Assembly (NCBI RefSeq): GCF_034387475.1
Contig: NZ_JAXCIL010000001.1
Coordinates: forward strand, 3,038,001-3,102,000
DNA from: Pseudomonas sp. Teo4
Lineage (GTDB): Bacteria; Pseudomonadota; Gammaproteobacteria; Pseudomonadales; Pseudomonadaceae
Direction of reading: 5' to 3'
DNA: 64,000 nt
Shown: positions 39,375 through 47,963 of the stretch, piece by piece
How the letters are laid out: each line of letters begins with the position of its first letter
How positions within the stretch are numbered: the first letter of the stretch is position 1
The notes under the pieces: model-generated
The model's database searches: none
What the model was told of the DNA's origin: nothing
Seen by the model: only the letters and a program-made list of their open reading frames with translations
Program-made: the position numbers and the translations under genes

Positions 39375-39605
39375 ATGCCTGCACCACCACCCTACCCAGC
39401 GCTTCAGCATCAGTTCGGCACCCGAATCAGGGAGCTGCGTATGGCTATGGGCATGAGCCAAGAAGCCTTTGCTGATCGGTGCGGTTTCGCCAGGACGTAC
39501 ATGTCTCGCATTGAGACTGGCGGTGCCAATCCATCCATCAACGCCATCAAGGTGCTGGCCGATGCCTTGGGTGTGAGCATCGCGGCCCTATTCGAGGGAA
39601 TGTGA
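39375..39605 (+). CDS. XRE-family repressor
   Basis: This 76-residue single-domain Cro/CI-type HTH protein (FGTRIRELRMAMGMSQEAFA, CGFARTYMSRIETGGANPSI, ALGVSIAALFEGM) is full length for the compact type. It is divergent from the winged-helix gene and is the likely master repressor of the island. GAGGGA lies almost directly before the ATG, so start efficiency may be low. Confidence 0.85.
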   Translation: MPAPPPYPALQHQFGTRIRELRMAMGMSQEAFADRCGFARTYMSRIETGGANPSINAIKVLADALGVSIAALFEGM

Positions 39606-39976
39606 GCGATCTTTCAACATGACTGGCCAGGTTTTTTTGGCACAGCAGCGCCCACCTACACCACATCAGCAAGGTCTGCCGAGAGCCGTTATCTGACGAC
39701 CACTATCGACCCAAAGCGACCCTTGGTGGAGGGCAGCAAAGGGCCAAACGTCACCGTTCGACTTGATCCACTTCCTACGCTAACTCAGCCAATCTTTAAG
39801 CATTCAGTGAAGCCACTGCATTGAATGATAGCAATTTGACCTCATTTTCTTGGATTTCCGAAACTTTAGATGCGAAGAGGACGAATTTAGAATCGTAGCT
39901 ACGCTATCCCAAGAACCTGAATCCCCTGCTGGCAGTTGCCAAACCGGTACAGCGCTTTAGTCAAAAGGAGCTTGCA
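39606..39976. other. Gene-free region before the alkylsulfatase
   Basis: This 371-bp region contains an unclear leader with a strong AAAAGGAGC ribosome-binding site for the next gene at its right end. I found no gene and no clear sigma-54 or sigma-70 promoter. Confidence 0.5.
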
Positions 39977-41998
39977 ATGACTTATTTCGCGAAACCGAGC
40001 AACTATGGCCGCTCTGCGTCGGCGGGCAGAATCTGGAAACTCAGTTCGACTTTCTTCTTGGCGACCGCCATTGCCATGGCATCGCAGGCCTGGGCGGAAG
40101 AAAAGGCCAAGCCGGCCACTGCCGCAACCAAGGCCGCGAACGACGCTCTGCTCAAGGAACTGCCGTTCAACGACAAGACTTCCTTCGAGCTGGCCCACAA
40201 GGGCTTTATCGCCCCCTTACCTGCGGAGCCGATCAAGGGCCCTTCCGGCAACATGATCTGGGACCCGGCTAAGTACGGCTTCATCAAGGAAGGTGCAACT
40301 GCACCGGCCACTACGAACCCGAGCCTGTGGCGGCAGTCGCAGCTGATAAATATTTCCGGCCTGTTCGAGGTCACCGATGGTCTTTACCAGGTGCGCAACT
40401 ACGACCTGTCGAACATGACCATCGTCGAGGGCAAGGAAGGCATTACCATCATGGACCCGCTGATCTCCTCGGAAACCGCCAAGGCGGCCTTGGAGCTGTA
40501 TTACAAGCACCGACCGAAGAAGCCAGTGGTCGCGGTGATCTACACCCACAGCCACGTCGACCATTACGGCGGTGTGCGGGGTGTGGTAAACGAGGACGAC
40601 GTCAAGGCTGGCAAGGTCAAGATTTATGCGCCCAAGGGTTTCCTCGAACATGCCGTAGCCGAGAACGTGATGGCCGGTACAGCCATGAGCCGTCGTGCCA
40701 GCTACATGTACGGCAACCTGCTGCCGCCTAGCGAAACCGGCCAGCTCGGTGCTGGCCTGGGCACCACCACTTCCGCCGGCACCGTGACCCTGATTCCGCC
40801 TACCGACATCATCGAGAAGACCGGCGAAAAGCACACAATCGACGGGTTGACGTACGAGTTCCTCTACGCGCCGGGCAGTGAGGCGCCAGCGGAGATGCTC
40901 TATTACATCCACGAGAAGAAGGCGCTGAATACCGCCGAGGACTCGACGCACACCTTGCACAACACTTATTCCCTGCGCGGGGCGAAAATTCGCGAACCGC
41001 TGCCGTGGTCCAAGTACCTCAACGAAGCGCTGAAAATGTGGGGCGACGATGTACAGGTCATGTACGCCATGCACCACTGGCCGGTCTGGGGCAACAAGGA
41101 GGTCAAGGACCAACTATCGTCGCAGCGTGATATGTACCGCTACATCAACGACGAGACCCTGCGTCTGGCCAACAAGGGCTATACCATGACCGAGATCGCC
41201 GAGCAGGTGAAACTGCCGCCCTCGATCGCCAACCGTTTCTCCAACCGGGGCTACTACGGCTCGCTCAACCATAACGTCAAGGCCACCTACGTACTGCACC
41301 TGGGCTGGTTCATCGGCAACCCCGCCACCTTGTGGGAGCTGCCGCCTGATGAGCAAGCCAAGCGCTACGTCGACATGATGGGCGGTGCCGATGCGGTACT
41401 GAAAAAGGCCAAGGAGTACTACGACAAGGGGGACTATCGCTGGGTGGCTGAGGTGGTCAACCATGTGGTCTTCGCCGACCCGAGCAATCAGGCGGCCAAG
41501 AACCTTCAAGCCGACACGCTGGAGCAGCTGGGCTACCAGGCCGAGAGTGGCCCATGGCGCAACTTCTACCTCACCGGTGCCCAGGAACTGCGCAATGGCG
41601 TGCAGAAACTGCCGACACCGGACACCGCCAGCCCCGACACCGTCAAGGCGATGGACCTGGACCTGTTCTTCGACTTCCTGGCCATGCGGTTGAAAGGGCC
41701 TGAAGTGGGCGACAAGCACATCACCCTCAACCTGGACTTCACTGACCTCAAGCAGAAGTACACGCTGGAAATGGTCAACGGTGTCCTCAACCACACCGAG
41801 GGCGTGCAAGCGAAGAATGCCGACGCAAGCATCAGCCTGACCCGTGACACCTTGAACAACATCATGCTCAAGCAGACCACGCTCAAGGACGCGGTCAGCA
41901 AAGGCGACGTGAAGGTCGACGGTGCCGAGGGCAAGCTTGAGGAACTGATGAGTTACATGGATAACTTCGAGTTCTGGTTCCCAATCGTTACACCGTGA
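39977..41998 (+). CDS. Alkylsulfatase, metallo-beta-lactamase fold (SdsA1-like)
   Basis: This 673-residue protein has an N-terminal export signal (STFFLATAIAMASQAWA, cleavage near residue 41). A metallo-beta-lactamase domain carries the zinc motif THSHVDHYGG near residue 190 plus further ligands (AEDSTHTLHN, MHHWPVWG). An alkylsulfatase dimerisation domain and a C-terminal SCP2-like domain (LNLDFTDLKQKYTLEM) complete the SdsA1 layout. Such enzymes hydrolyse primary alkyl sulfates such as SDS, giving sulfate and an alcohol. No LysR regulator (SdsB type) is adjacent. Codon use is GC-rich, unlike the phage-like genes around it, marking it as cargo. Confidence 0.93.
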   Translation: MTYFAKPSNYGRSASAGRIWKLSSTFFLATAIAMASQAWAEEKAKPATAATKAANDALLKELPFNDKTSFELAHKGFIAPLPAEPIKGPSGNMIWDPAKYGFIKEGATAPATTNPSLWRQSQLINISGLFEVTDGLYQVRNYDLSNMTIVEGKEGITIMDPLISSETAKAALELYYKHRPKKPVVAVIYTHSHVDHYGGVRGVVNEDDVKAGKVKIYAPKGFLEHAVAENVMAGTAMSRRASYMYGNLLPPSETGQLGAGLGTTTSAGTVTLIPPTDIIEKTGEKHTIDGLTYEFLYAPGSEAPAEMLYYIHEKKALNTAEDSTHTLHNTYSLRGAKIREPLPWSKYLNEALKMWGDDVQVMYAMHHWPVWGNKEVKDQLSSQRDMYRYINDETLRLANKGYTMTEIAEQVKLPPSIANRFSNRGYYGSLNHNVKATYVLHLGWFIGNPATLWELPPDEQAKRYVDMMGGADAVLKKAKEYYDKGDYRWVAEVVNHVVFADPSNQAAKNLQADTLEQLGYQAESGPWRNFYLTGAQELRNGVQKLPTPDTASPDTVKAMDLDLFFDFLAMRLKGPEVGDKHITLNLDFTDLKQKYTLEMVNGVLNHTEGVQAKNADASISLTRDTLNNIMLKQTTLKDAVSKGDVKVDGAEGKLEELMSYMDNFEFWFPIVTP

Positions 41999-42025
41999 AT
42001 GCTCCCTTGACGCAGTTAGGCGTCA

Positions 42026-42064
42026 AGCAGGACATCGAGTAATCGGTGTCCTGCTCTTTTTTTA
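42026..42064 (+). terminator. Intrinsic terminator after the alkylsulfatase gene
   Basis: The stem GCAGGACA/TGTCCTGC is followed by TC and a run of eight T (42057-42064). Confidence 0.93.
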
Positions 42065-42093
42065 GACCGGAGTAACGCAGAAGGAGAAGTAGC

Positions 42094-42762
42094 ATGAAGA
42101 GCAAATCGTTGGTTGCAGTAGTGTGCCTCGCCTCGCTACTGCTGCATGGCTGTGCCAGCAAGTACGTCGAGCCGGACCAGTATTCGGGCTTTCTGAAAGA
42201 CTACAGCAAACTCAAAGAGGATAAATCGCCATCGGGCGCGGCGGTCATGCGCTGGATCAAGCCGGGAATTGATGCCAGCCAGTTCAGCAGTGTGTATGTC
42301 GAGCCCAGCCAGTTTTACCCTAAACCACAGCCAACTGAAAAAATCCCACAACAGACGTTGACAGGGATCACCCAGTACTACGATCAGGCGTTGAAAACCC
42401 AGTTCTCCAAAGCCCTGCCGTTGGCCACCAGCCCAGGACCGGGGGTGCTGGTGGTACGCCCGGCAATCACAGGGGTAAGCGCCAAAACCAAGGGCCTGCG
42501 TCCTTATGAAGTGATTCCGATCGCGCTGGTCGCTGCTGGCATCAGCACGGCCACGGGTATCCGCGACCAAGATACTAGTGTTGCCACCGAGGCTGCTTTC
42601 ATCGATGGTCGCTCCAATGAAGTCGTCGCCGAGGTGGTACGCAAAGGCGCCGGTACCGACCTTGAAAACTCCTCGCAAGTAATGCAGGCCAAGGATGCTC
42701 GCGTTGTGCTCGACGGTTGGGCGAGAGACATGGTCAATGCATTCCAGGCGCTGAAGAAATAG
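42094..42762 (+). CDS. DUF3313-like lipoprotein
   Basis: This 222-residue lipoprotein has lipobox LLHGC with Cys20. It contains the DUF3313-type features SGFLKDYSKLKEDKSPSGAA, a short YVEPSQFYP repeat of the N-terminal strand and LVVRPAITGVSAKT. Its function is unknown. It has its own AGAAGGAGAAG ribosome-binding site, beginning 30 bp after the upstream terminator, and travels with the alkylsulfatase as cargo. Confidence 0.8.
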   Translation: MKSKSLVAVVCLASLLLHGCASKYVEPDQYSGFLKDYSKLKEDKSPSGAAVMRWIKPGIDASQFSSVYVEPSQFYPKPQPTEKIPQQTLTGITQYYDQALKTQFSKALPLATSPGPGVLVVRPAITGVSAKTKGLRPYEVIPIALVAAGISTATGIRDQDTSVATEAAFIDGRSNEVVAEVVRKGAGTDLENSSQVMQAKDARVVLDGWARDMVNAFQALKK

Positions 42763-42857
42763 CTCTTATGTCCTCCTGGCGTGCTGGCCGCGACAGGAGG
42801 ACTTAGAGGCCTTGAGTAGACTTCAAGTGAGAGGCTTCACTTACTGGAGGAGCGGCA

Positions 42858-43388
42858 ATGAATACCGTGTTGCTAAAGCTCAAACATGAATTCATGAAGG
42901 TGCTTCCCCCGACCCTGTTCTTCTTTGTGATCCTGCACATCGTGGCGCTGATTCGTGCACTGATGATCAAGGGCTCAGGGGTCGAGTTGCCTGTTTCAGC
43001 TTCCGTGCTGATCGCGTCCATGGTCCTTGGCAAGTCAGTACTCGTTGCTGACATGCTGCCGTTCATCAATCGATTTCCCGACAAGCCGCTGATCTGGAAC
43101 GTCGCCTGGAAAACCGCAATGTATGCCTTGGTAGCCCTGATCGTTCACTATCTGGAGCGACTGTACGATTACTGGAAAGAGTCGCCCGGGTTTGTCGATG
43201 CCAATGCTTTGTTATGGTCGTCGATGAACTGGCCGCGCTTCTGGGCGATTCAGATTCTGTTGATCACCCTGATCTTCATGTACTGCGTAATCGCAGAGCT
43301 GGCACGAGTAATTGGTCGTGGTCGACTGAAAGTGATGTTCATCGGCCCACTGCCGCCAAAAACCGCTGAATCTACGGAGGGCGCCTGA
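42858..43388 (+). CDS. Hypothetical inner-membrane protein
   Basis: This 176-residue protein has about four predicted membrane helices (LFFFVILHIVALIRALM, VSASVLIASMVLGKSVLVA, AMYALVALIVHYL, QILLITLIFMYCVIAELARV). No family is recognised. TGGAGGAG precedes the ATG. It is the last gene of the GC-rich cargo block. Confidence 0.75.
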   Translation: MNTVLLKLKHEFMKVLPPTLFFFVILHIVALIRALMIKGSGVELPVSASVLIASMVLGKSVLVADMLPFINRFPDKPLIWNVAWKTAMYALVALIVHYLERLYDYWKESPGFVDANALLWSSMNWPRFWAIQILLITLIFMYCVIAELARVIGRGRLKVMFIGPLPPKTAESTEGA

Positions 43389-44041
43389 GGGTCAGTCACT
43401 GGTTCGGGGAGGATTCTCAGGGGCATGCTCGAACGTCCGCTACGGGGCGATAGCAGTCATTCGCCACAACGCTATTACATTATCTATTGGCTATCTATTC
43501 GTCGCCCGACTAGACACGCGCCCCACTACCGGCCACCTAAACCCTCGCCACCCGAAAATACTGGGATTGAGCCAGGTGGAGCTAAGCTGAAGCCCCTTGA
43601 ACGATTAACCATTCAAAACATATGGTTTATATGCGGATGATCTCTCCCTAGCAGTACCACACTTGAAGTGGTGAAGCTATCGGTTCATCTGATCAAGCCA
43701 GACCGCATGGTTGACCTAGCACCGGGATAGTATCTGGGCATAACTGGCACTGGTTGAAGCCAGCCGATGACGAGTCAGCAACGCAGCGCACAAAGGCTCG
43801 CCGACTATCAAAGGAGTAGACAAGTCTGGTAGCAGGACAGCCCATCACACAGCACTCTCGCAAAGCTATCGGGGATAGTCATACGCTGAGACCCTTATTG
43901 GTCCATGGCCCCAGAGTGCAAACCGGAAACCCCACAAAGCCGAAGGTTCGCAACCGAGTGCACGAACATTAACTTAACACTTCGTAGACGGTCGTTAGCA
44001 ATATGTTATGATTGCCATACAGCAGACGATCACGCGAGACG
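43389..44041. other. Gene-free region before the serine recombinase
   Basis: In 653 bp I see no credible gene, tRNA or strong terminator. AT-rich promoter-like sequence (TATGTT/TATGAT near 44002-44010) precedes the recombinase. Confidence 0.5.
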
Positions 44042-44755
44042 ATGATGCAGGTAGTGGCCTATGCAAGGATGAGTACAGACGACCAGTGCTTGTCGGTAGG
44101 TGGCCAGTTCGCAGCCATCAAGATCGCAGCAGAAACCCACGGATGGGAGATTCTCGCCCAGTTCACTGACGAAGGTGTATCAGGTGCCATCGATCCCCAG
44201 GACCGACCACAATGCCGGCTGGCTCTCGCTATGGCGAAAGGGCTGGACTGCCCAGTTGTCGTGCATCGAATCGACCGCCTCACACGCGATCATGCTCACT
44301 TCGTCACACTTCAGAAGAAGTACACCTTCATCGAGGCAGAAGACGTACATAGCAGCGGCCTGCTGCGGAACATCAAGTCATTACTCGCTGAAGAAGAGCT
44401 GCTGAAAATCCGTGCCCGTACAAAGGCTGGCCTGGCCGAACTGAAGAAGCTCGCCGCCAGTGGTGATACTGAAGCTCAGGAAAAGATCGCCCGTCGTGAC
44501 GCTGGCCGTGCGAAGGCGTGGGCAGTGGGCAACGGTGCCGCTATAAAGGCTAAGCAGGTTCATGCAGACAGTCGGGCTGATGCTATCGCTCACCACATCA
44601 AGGCGTGCTTGTACGATGGTTGCACTTCGTTTGCTGCCATTGCCCAGTGCCTCAATTCCAAGGGCGTGACCACAGCTCGGGGCAGTGCATTTCAACCCAT
44701 GACTGTATCCCGCTTGATGACTCGCCTTCAGTTGTCCTTCGACACTAAGGGCTGA
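44042..44755 (+). CDS. Serine recombinase (resolvase family)
   Basis: This 237-residue protein has the resolvase catalytic start VVAYARMSTDDQ (nucleophile Ser11), the second motif FTDEGVSGAIDPQDRP and VVHRIDRLTRD. A long helix linker and a C-terminal recombinase HTH region (CTSFAAIAQCLNSKGVTTAR) follow. Two tandem ATGs (44042, 44045) occur; an upstream TTG at 44012 is open but less likely. It may resolve multimers or invert a segment, or mark a nested element. No target site was identified. Confidence 0.88.
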   Translation: MMQVVAYARMSTDDQCLSVGGQFAAIKIAAETHGWEILAQFTDEGVSGAIDPQDRPQCRLALAMAKGLDCPVVVHRIDRLTRDHAHFVTLQKKYTFIEAEDVHSSGLLRNIKSLLAEEELLKIRARTKAGLAELKKLAASGDTEAQEKIARRDAGRAKAWAVGNGAAIKAKQVHADSRADAIAHHIKACLYDGCTSFAAIAQCLNSKGVTTARGSAFQPMTVSRLMTRLQLSFDTKG

Positions 44756-45073
44756 TACCAGCTTGTAGCCTCACTGGGAGCGATTTCAGCAAAGCTCCCT
44801 GTAAGACCCTGATATTTTAAAATCATGCTCTACCGGTCCCTCCTGGCCCGTGAAGGGGATTAAGCACCGGGAGCCACACGGCTGATCTCAGCCGCTCCTT
44901 CATTGCCTCTTATGATATTCCTACCCACGCACACAGGCGATATTCTCGATAGGGTACGTTGCCTCCGAATTGTTTCAGGTAACACCGAGATTGGAAAAGT
45001 ATCCTATCCTGCCTGCAGGCCCTATCGCCTCGTAAAATAGTGCAATGGTGCAACAGCATAGAGAACACCTAAT
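44756..45073. other. Gene-free region after the serine recombinase
   Basis: This 318-bp region has a hairpin CGGCTGA/TCAGCCG near 44879-44894 and GC-rich flanking sequence. No gene is recognised. Confidence 0.45.
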
Positions 45074-45289
45074 ATGGAAAACAAGGCCCCAGCAATCGCA
45101 GACGCACTTGAACTGCTATATTTAAATCAGATTGCTTTGAGAGCGGCCATCGAAGAAATCAGTACCTGGGTCCGCCAGCGTGGGTCCGTGAATGCCCACG
45201 AAAACGCCATGGGCGCCTTAGCAACGCTTGATACAAATGAAGATGCCCTCAACGCCGCAATTTTACGATTACGCTCCCAGCTCCTCTAG
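45074..45289 (+). CDS. Small hypothetical protein
   Basis: This 71-residue, largely helical protein (MENKAPAIADALELLYLNQI, WVRQRGSVNAHENAM) resembles small proteins common on Pseudomonas islands. It has no known function. An intrinsic terminator directly follows, supporting expression as a single gene. Confidence 0.65.
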   Translation: MENKAPAIADALELLYLNQIALRAAIEEISTWVRQRGSVNAHENAMGALATLDTNEDALNAAILRLRSQLL

Positions 45290-45295
45290 CTCCTT

Positions 45296-45317
45296 GCCGC
45301 CTTCGGGCGGTTTTTTT
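45296..45317 (+). terminator. Intrinsic terminator with UUCG loop
   Basis: CCGCC-TTCG-GGCGG is followed by seven T (45311-45317). Confidence 0.95.
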
Positions 45318-45435
45318 GTCTTTCACGGCTGAGCTAGGCTTTAGACCAGCGTGAAGCGCTAGCCACATAGCAGGCTATGCTATCTAGGAAGGTACAGACT
45401 GCATGCCAACCACTGGTCAGTGATCAGTACGTGAG

Positions 45436-45702
45436 ATGGGTACTCTGATTGATAGGGCCAAGACGGAAATGAGATTTCAGATCGACTATTCGCTCAAAGG
45501 TGAATCGAGGGTGTGGCACTGCGAAGGCCCGAGAAATGATCTATCGCTAGACGATGCATTGAAGGCGCTGATCCAGCTTCACACACCCTTCATAACGCAG
45601 CTCTTACAACCTGACTGCATGCGATCAACCGACGACGAGCGAAAGCTGGCGATCCAGAACTTAGGGATATCTGATGTCAGAATTCAAGCACTTCACCCTT
45701 GA
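45436..45702 (+). CDS. Small hypothetical protein
   Basis: This 88-residue frame (MGTLIDRAKTEMRFQIDYSL, SLDDALKALIQLHTPF) is unrecognised. Its 3' end overlaps the next gene by 29 bases in another frame, an arrangement typical of coupled small phage genes. Confidence 0.5.
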   Translation: MGTLIDRAKTEMRFQIDYSLKGESRVWHCEGPRNDLSLDDALKALIQLHTPFITQLLQPDCMRSTDDERKLAIQNLGISDVRIQALHP

Positions 45703-45943
45703 TGATCTTCGTCAAGCCGATGCACTCTCCCACCCCGCTCATGACTTTCCGCGATTCTTCCTGATTTTCCTAACCATGCTGGACAACGGTGGCCCGATTG
45801 CTGCCGATGAGATTGCTCGGGTTTATGAACTGGAAATGGACAACCTAAAAGCTTACTGCCGTCAAGCTGCTGAACTATTGAATTCGGAGCGCGGATTTCT
45901 TCATGCTAACGAAAAGGTGCTAGCAGATTGGGCGGGCTATTAG
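45674..45943 (+). CDS. Small hypothetical protein
   Basis: This 89-residue protein (MSEFKHFTLDDLRQADALSH, DNGGPIAADEIARVYELEMD) is unrecognised and mainly helical. TTAGGGAT 9 bases upstream supports the ATG at 45674. It overlaps the preceding small gene. Confidence 0.6.
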   Translation: MSEFKHFTLDDLRQADALSHPAHDFPRFFLIFLTMLDNGGPIAADEIARVYELEMDNLKAYCRQAAELLNSERGFLHANEKVLADWAGY

Positions 45944-45994
45944 CCACGCCCCCATATGGCATCGCGCATTCCGCCGCGATCAGCTGACCAGCCC

Positions 45995-46363
45995 TTAGCT
46001 CGGGTTAAACTCTGGAATAGGACGCTCATGCCAATGCAATCGCTCTTCGCCATCTTCCTCTTCGAGACGAAGATTGCTGACCATTCGCCCAAGTAAAAAT
46101 GGATTATCCCCACACGTGATTCTACCCTGCCAAGGAACACCATTAATGACATCGAACGAGGCAGGATAGGGGTTTACGCTTCTGTCTTTCGCATATGCCA
46201 GCTTTTCAGCATCCGAGAAGTTCCTCGACACGTACAGCTGCTCCATCAAGTCTTTCACATATGCACCCTGTCGCCGATGGCTGACGACAGCAACGACCTT
46301 GTCTGCTACAGCAGCGTGATCACCCATCCATTCCCACGTGATTAGCCATGCTGTTTTCATCAC
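45995..46363 (-). CDS. Hypothetical protein, possible partner of restriction-type nuclease
   Basis: This 122-residue protein (MMKTAWLITWEWMGDHAAVA, VINGVPWQGRITCGDNPFLL) resembles a widespread unnamed family seen near restriction and defence genes; that is recalled, not searched. It lies 107 bp downstream of the HsdR_N-like gene on the same strand, so the two may be co-transcribed. Confidence 0.65.
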   Translation of the reverse strand: MMKTAWLITWEWMGDHAAVADKVVAVVSHRRQGAYVKDLMEQLYVSRNFSDAEKLAYAKDRSVNPYPASFDVINGVPWQGRITCGDNPFLLGRMVSNLRLEEEDGEERLHWHERPIPEFNPS

Positions 46364-46470
46364 GAGCCTCCATACTGAAGTGCATGCGACACCTAACCAA
46401 GTGCCACATCAAGCGACTCATAACTCATGCCAACACTGAGCCTGCATTGGCATGAGCCAGCAGGCAACAA

Positions 46471-47553
46471 CTATTCGTAGAGTGAAACGGAGCCTTTCAG
46501 TTGCTCGGCAAAGGTGTAGATTTCATCGAGAGATGAGATTGGATGCCGAGTTTCATTTTTATCAGAATCGAACAGGCCAATATACTTCTGACTCCGATTG
46601 AAGTGTAATCGACAGATGGGCTTTCGATTATTGTCATCAAGCAAAATACCAAAGTAACTCTGTGTATCGCGATGCACTATTCGCTTCGCATCAACAACTG
46701 CCCGCACAATCGCCTTGACGATATGGAATCCTTCAAGCTCATCAAGGGTGGTTTGAATACGATCTTCATCAACTTCTTCGGCAGGCTCTGCTGACACAGT
46801 AGATTGAACTGCACTCATCGCATAGGACGGCTCGACGGCGCCACTCATTGCAGACTTGAGTCGATCATTAACCTGATCCCCTAGAAACTGAATTGCAGCC
46901 TTACGGGTCAAAGTGGTGAACTGCTCTCTAACCTTCTGGGTGATGATTCCATCGTAAACCCGAGTAGCGAAAAACTTAACGAAGTCATCACTCGGCTGAC
47001 TGAACTGCGAAGCCATCTCTTTCTTGATCTGGCCAACGTACTTCAGTTCTCCAGCTGCACTGATGATCGAGTCAACATCGAACGCAGACTTGGTTAGCTT
47101 CTGAAGCTCAGGAAGGGCGTGCTCATCCAGATCGAGAAGGTCCAGTTCCAGGAACGGCTTCTCATCCATCTTGTTAGGGGCATCGAGGTCGGTGAAGAAC
47201 CGGTAGACCTGGCCATTGGTAAGGATCGAGATACGGGCGGTGGTGACGTGGAAATACCGGAAGAGCTGGCTAGCGTGATTGATATGCAGCGGCTCGCCGA
47301 TCTTCTTGCACTCGATCAGAATCTGAATCTCGCCGTTCTTCATGATGGCGTAGTCGATCTTCTCGCCCTTCTTAGTCCCAACGTCGCAGACGTACTCGGG
47401 CGTCACCTCGGAAGGGTCGAAGACATCGTAGCCTAGGACAGTGTTGATAAAGGGCATGACGAAGGCAATCTTGGTCGCCTCTTCCGTTTGGATTGCAGGC
47501 CCCTGCTGGCGGATTTTGGCTGATAACGCGTTCAGTCGCTCTACGAATTCCAT
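46471..47553 (-). CDS. HsdR_N-type restriction nuclease, solitary
   Basis: This 360-residue protein has an N-terminal PD-(D/E)xK nuclease domain of the type I restriction R-subunit N-terminal class: Asp67 in KIDYAI and ECK at residues 81-83 after a beta strand. The rest (ATRVYDGIITQKVREQFTTL and a C-terminal RLHFNRSQKYIGLF region) matches stand-alone phage or island versions without the helicase. ATG 47553 is chosen because GAGGAGCGAGAG directly precedes it. No methylase or specificity gene is present. A defence or exclusion role is inferred from family and position beside the right end. Confidence 0.82.
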   Translation of the reverse strand: MEFVERLNALSAKIRQQGPAIQTEEATKIAFVMPFINTVLGYDVFDPSEVTPEYVCDVGTKKGEKIDYAIMKNGEIQILIECKKIGEPLHINHASQLFRYFHVTTARISILTNGQVYRFFTDLDAPNKMDEKPFLELDLLDLDEHALPELQKLTKSAFDVDSIISAAGELKYVGQIKKEMASQFSQPSDDFVKFFATRVYDGIITQKVREQFTTLTRKAAIQFLGDQVNDRLKSAMSGAVEPSYAMSAVQSTVSAEPAEEVDEDRIQTTLDELEGFHIVKAIVRAVVDAKRIVHRDTQSYFGILLDDNNRKPICRLHFNRSQKYIGLFDSDKNETRHPISSLDEIYTFAEQLKGSVSLYE

Positions 47554-47815
47554 CTCTCGCTCCTCGCTCAGATGCCACATCCTAGTAGCACAGCCGCCGT
47601 ACTGGCAATTACAAATCACAGCGAGCTAAAGGGAAAAGCGGGGCACTAGCGGATGACAGAGCTTCGCCGAGATTGGCGTAACCGCAGAGGGGTATTGGAG
47701 AGGAATGATAACGAAGCTAGAATTCCCAGCACAGTGCACCACTTAGGTGTACCTAAACGCTGTCACACTTCGAGATTTTTGAGCGAGAAACCCTTGAGAA
47801 TTCAAGGGCTTGCGT
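47554..47815. other. Right-end region of the island
   Basis: These 262 bp contain an arm-type copy TGTCACACTT at 47761-47770 and the hairpin described separately. No gene is seen. Confidence 0.5.
47788..47808 (-). terminator. Island-supplied terminator-like hairpin after ffs
   Basis: On the minus strand CCCTTGA-ATTC-TCAAGGG is followed by TTT. It lies just downstream of the reconstituted ffs 3' end and inside island DNA, so the island appears to provide the transcript end. Confidence 0.6.
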
Positions 47816-47893
47816 AATGGAGGCGGCCCCACCAGCCACACCCCGGCACTCAATGTCCCCGCCTTGGCTGCTCCCTTCCGGGCCTGACCAGGT
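47816..47893 (-). repeat. Right attachment repeat (attR) within ffs
   Basis: This 78-bp block is identical to the left repeat and covers the 3' part of functional ffs plus a few bases beyond the RNA end. Confidence 0.95.
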
Positions 47894-47919
47894 AAACGGG
47901 TAATCAATGCGGGGGGACC
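47822..47919 (-). ncRNA. ffs: 4.5S RNA of the signal recognition particle
   Basis: On the minus strand the SRP domain IV core is intact: CAGGCCCGGAAGGGAGCAGC with the GGAA loop and flanking symmetrical/asymmetrical internal loops. The 5' end GGTCCCC can pair with GGGGCC near the 3' end, giving about 98 nt. A sigma-70 promoter lies upstream on chromosomal DNA. The 3' three-quarters and flank come from the island, which restores the gene on insertion. Confidence 0.93.
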
Positions 47920-47963
47920 GATGGAGCCACCACTACGCTGCTCGCCATGTGACGAGCCGCGCC

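Larger units (their letters stand above)
33127..47893. mobile_element. Integrative island inserted in ffs (4.5S RNA gene)
   Basis: Identical 78-bp direct repeats at 33127-33204 and 47816-47893 bound about 14.7 kb of DNA. The interior has lower GC and phage-type genes, with a tyrosine integrase next to the left repeat. The repeats are the 3' three-quarters of ffs. Contents run from integrase, ClpP-like, Rha/KilAC and HTH proteins through a stem-loop array and regulators to an alkylsulfatase cargo, a serine recombinase and a restriction-type nuclease. No capsid, tail, terminase or conjugation gene is visible, which suggests a satellite or small integrative mobile element. Confidence 0.92.

Noticed and set aside
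39606..39976. Sigma-54 promoter upstream of the alkylsulfatase
   Set aside because: TGGCAC- and TTGCC-like pieces occur but not with the required -24/-12 spacing.
43389..44041. tRNA gene or small ORF in the gap before the serine recombinase
   Set aside because: No cloverleaf or T-loop consensus was found, and short frames there have no ribosome-binding site or plausible composition.
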